Of a stretch of DNA of 64,000 nucleotides, positions 62,397 to 64,000 are shown piece after piece. Position 1 is the stretch's first letter. Every line of letters starts with the position of its first letter. Position numbers and translations under genes: made by a program. This stretch comes from Schistocerca nitens (taxonomy: Eukaryota > Arthropoda > Insecta > Orthoptera > Acrididae): the NCBI RefSeq assembly GCF_023898315.1, contig NC_064625.1, positions 101,914,269 through 101,978,268 on the forward strand, given 5' to 3'. The notes below the pieces were generated by a model. The model was given only the letters and a program-made list of their open reading frames with translations, was not told the DNA's origin and did no database searches.

Positions 62397-63718
62397 CGAG
62401 GTGTGGCTAGAAAAAAACCGGACTAGTACTGGTGAAACAATAAAACGAATGCAATAAGGCTGAAAGTCGCGTGGCCTGTCACGTGACTCTCGCTCCGCCT
62501 ACTGCTCGAGTTTCATCTGCCTCCTGCACTCAGTCTGCCCGTGGCGTCTGTTTTAAGTAGTTGACGTTTTGTCTGTGCGTCGGAAAATGTTGAGTGTACA
62601 GAAAGAACAGCGTGTTAACATCAAATTTTGTTTCAAACTAGGAAAATCTGCAAGTGGAACGTTTGTAATGTTACAACAAGTGTACGGCGATGATTGTTTA
62701 TCGCGAACACAAGTGTTTGAGTGGTTTAAACGATTTAAAGATGGCCGCGAAGACACCAGCGATGACACTCGCACTGGCAGACCATTGTCAGCAAAAACTG
62801 ATGCAAACATTGAAAAAATCGGTAAACTTGTTCGACAAGATCGCCGTTTAACAATCAGAGCAGTGTCTGAGTTAACAGGAGTTGACAAGGAAAGTGTTAG
62901 GCAGATTCTTCATGAAAGTTTCAACATGAACAAAGTGTGTTCAAAAATGGTTCCAAAGTGTCTCACAATTGAACAGAAGGAACGCCGAAGAATGATTTGT
63001 TCTGACATCCTGGAAAACATTGAAAGTGATCCCACCTTCTTACAAAATGTTATTACTTGCGATGAATCGTGGTTTTTTACTTACGATCCCGAAACTAAAC
63101 GCCAATCGATGCATTGGAAAACTCCTGGTTCTCCACGACAAAAAAAGCACGAATGTCAAAATCGAAATTCAAGGCAATGATGATTGTTTTTTTTTTGACA
63201 TCAAAGGGATTGTGCACATTGATTGGGTACCAGAGGGACAAACAGTGAATCAGCATTACTACATTAGCGTCCTGGCTACCCTACGTGAGCGAGTACGGAG
63301 AAAACGGAACGATTTGTGGAGAAAAAAAGTCATGGATCCTTCACCGAGACAATGCCCCAGCTCACAGTGCGTTGTCAGTGAAGACGTTTTTGGCAAAACA
63401 CAACATTCCCATCTTAGATCATCCACCCTACTCACCTGATTTGGCCCCCTGTGACTTTTTTCTTTTCCCTAAAGTCAAGTCAGCTTTGAAAGGAACTAGA
63501 TTTGAGACTCTTGAAGCAGTAAAAGAAAAAGCGACGGAAGTAATGTATGGACTTACCGAAAATGATCTGCAGCATTGCTATGAACAGTGGAAAATTCGTA
63601 TGGAGCGGTGTAGAGACCGAGGAGGAGAGTACATTGAAGGAGATAACATGAAATTGTAAGTAATTGTAAATAAATGTTTTTTCCAGCATCAGTCCGGTTT
63701 TTTTCTAGCCGCACCTCG
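62397..63718 (+). mobile_element. mariner element M1, copy 2, 1322 bp
   Basis: TA at 62395-62396 and 63719-63720, same TIRs and leader as 6653-8057, almost identical over the whole length. Lacks the 81-bp duplication. Confidence 0.95.
62569..63659 (+). pseudogene. mariner transposase (M1), two frameshifts in homopolymers
   Basis: 62569-63180 carries the N-terminus, helix-turn-helix and first Asp (VITCDESWFF), ending after RQKKHECQNR where an A-run is shorter than in copy 1. The middle is out of frame. 63285-63659 holds the last Asp (SPDLAPCDFF) and the C-terminus; the second is HRDNAPAH. T-run (63187-63196) and A-run (63322-63328) length differences account for the breaks, so copy 1 is the better gene. 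Confidence 0.9.
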
Positions 63719-63720
63719 TA

Positions 63721-64000
63721 TGGTGATTTAGTACAGGTAACAGTTGTTTGTTTGTTTGTTTGTTCTAGAGTAGAGGCTACCCATTCCTAAACTGAAATAT
63801 TTTGGGGCATGTATAATGTGACTTCATCCGTGATCTCTTTACACTGCAGGGCCTGGATTCGCAGGCACTTTAGTTCTGTCAGATATCTCCGCGCACGGCA
63901 AGTGGTAAGGATGGGTCATAACGACCACAGAAGTACGTTAGAACTTACCGATCCACAAGTAAAACACTGGGTGAAGGTCCATGTGTCGACAGTTAAACAT
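63721..64000. other. window end, TTTG microsatellite
   Basis: (TTTG)x5 near 63745-63763. The remaining 230 bp have no recognised feature. Confidence 0.4.

Noticed and set aside
1-64000. CRISPR array, operon, promoter/RBS or prokaryotic mobile system
   Set aside because: No regularly spaced short repeats, no bacterial gene organisation; all repeats are eukaryotic transposons.

Overview
The window reads as intergenic DNA from a large, repeat-rich insect genome. The best guess is an orthopteran close to Schistocerca (locust). That guess rests on my recollection of the dominant tRNA-derived SINE and of several other repeats, not on a search. It is clearly eukaryotic: there are poly(A)-tailed LINEs, SINEs with target-site duplications (TSDs), Tc1/mariner elements flanked by TA, a Penelope-like element and solo LTR-like blocks. 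I found no host protein-coding gene, no functional tRNA or rRNA gene, no CRISPR array and nothing prokaryotic. Nearly every long open frame is a transposase, a reverse transcriptase (RT) or a shadow of one.

Layout. 0-12.4 kb: decayed Tc1/mariner pieces, two LINE fragments, a near-complete mariner (6653-8057), and a second mariner broken by a TTAA-flanked Kolobok-like element and a solo LTR. 12.4-21.2 kb: old LINEs with nested SINE, foldback and Tc1 insertions, then a jockey-type LINE holding a DD41D mariner next to an inverted copy of the same LINE. 21.6-30.9 kb: a Tc1 element, a decayed mariner, a foldback element set at a SINE boundary, a tRNA-containing TIR element and a pogo relic hosting a SINE within a SINE. 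31.9-40.4 kb: a foldback with two tRNA-like arms, a solo LTR in a LINE, a Penelope-like element with inverted terminal repeats split by a Tc1, a LINE carrying a 5S-rRNA-derived SINE, and a (CAA)n-tailed LINE. 40.9-51.5 kb: the longest foldback copy, a long jockey/CR1-type LINE, more LINE 3' ends, a second Kolobok-like element and an adjoining TTAA-flanked giant hairpin. 52-58.3 kb: an intact Tc1 transposase gene with an unusual DD32E triad, a deletion-derivative mariner and another Tc1. 58.3-64 kb: low-complexity DNA, a young poly(A)-tailed jockey LINE with an 11-bp TSD, and a second copy of the first mariner.

How the parts relate. These are layers of insertions rather than a functional operon or pathway. 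Exact TSDs allow relative dating: SINEs are usually the youngest layer, and foldback elements sit in or beside SINEs twice. The most unusual theme is three unrelated TIR/foldback families that each carry tRNA-like (pol III type 2 promoter) modules. One has 3-bp TNA duplications, one has 13-15-bp LINE-like duplications, and one is a tRNA-like unit between 21-bp perfect inverted repeats. Also notable are a 5S-derived SINE, SINEs that share a central domain under different tRNA heads, two TTAA-specific elements side by side, and two intact transposase frames (mariner 6825-7988 and Tc1 52225-53247) that suggest recent activity.
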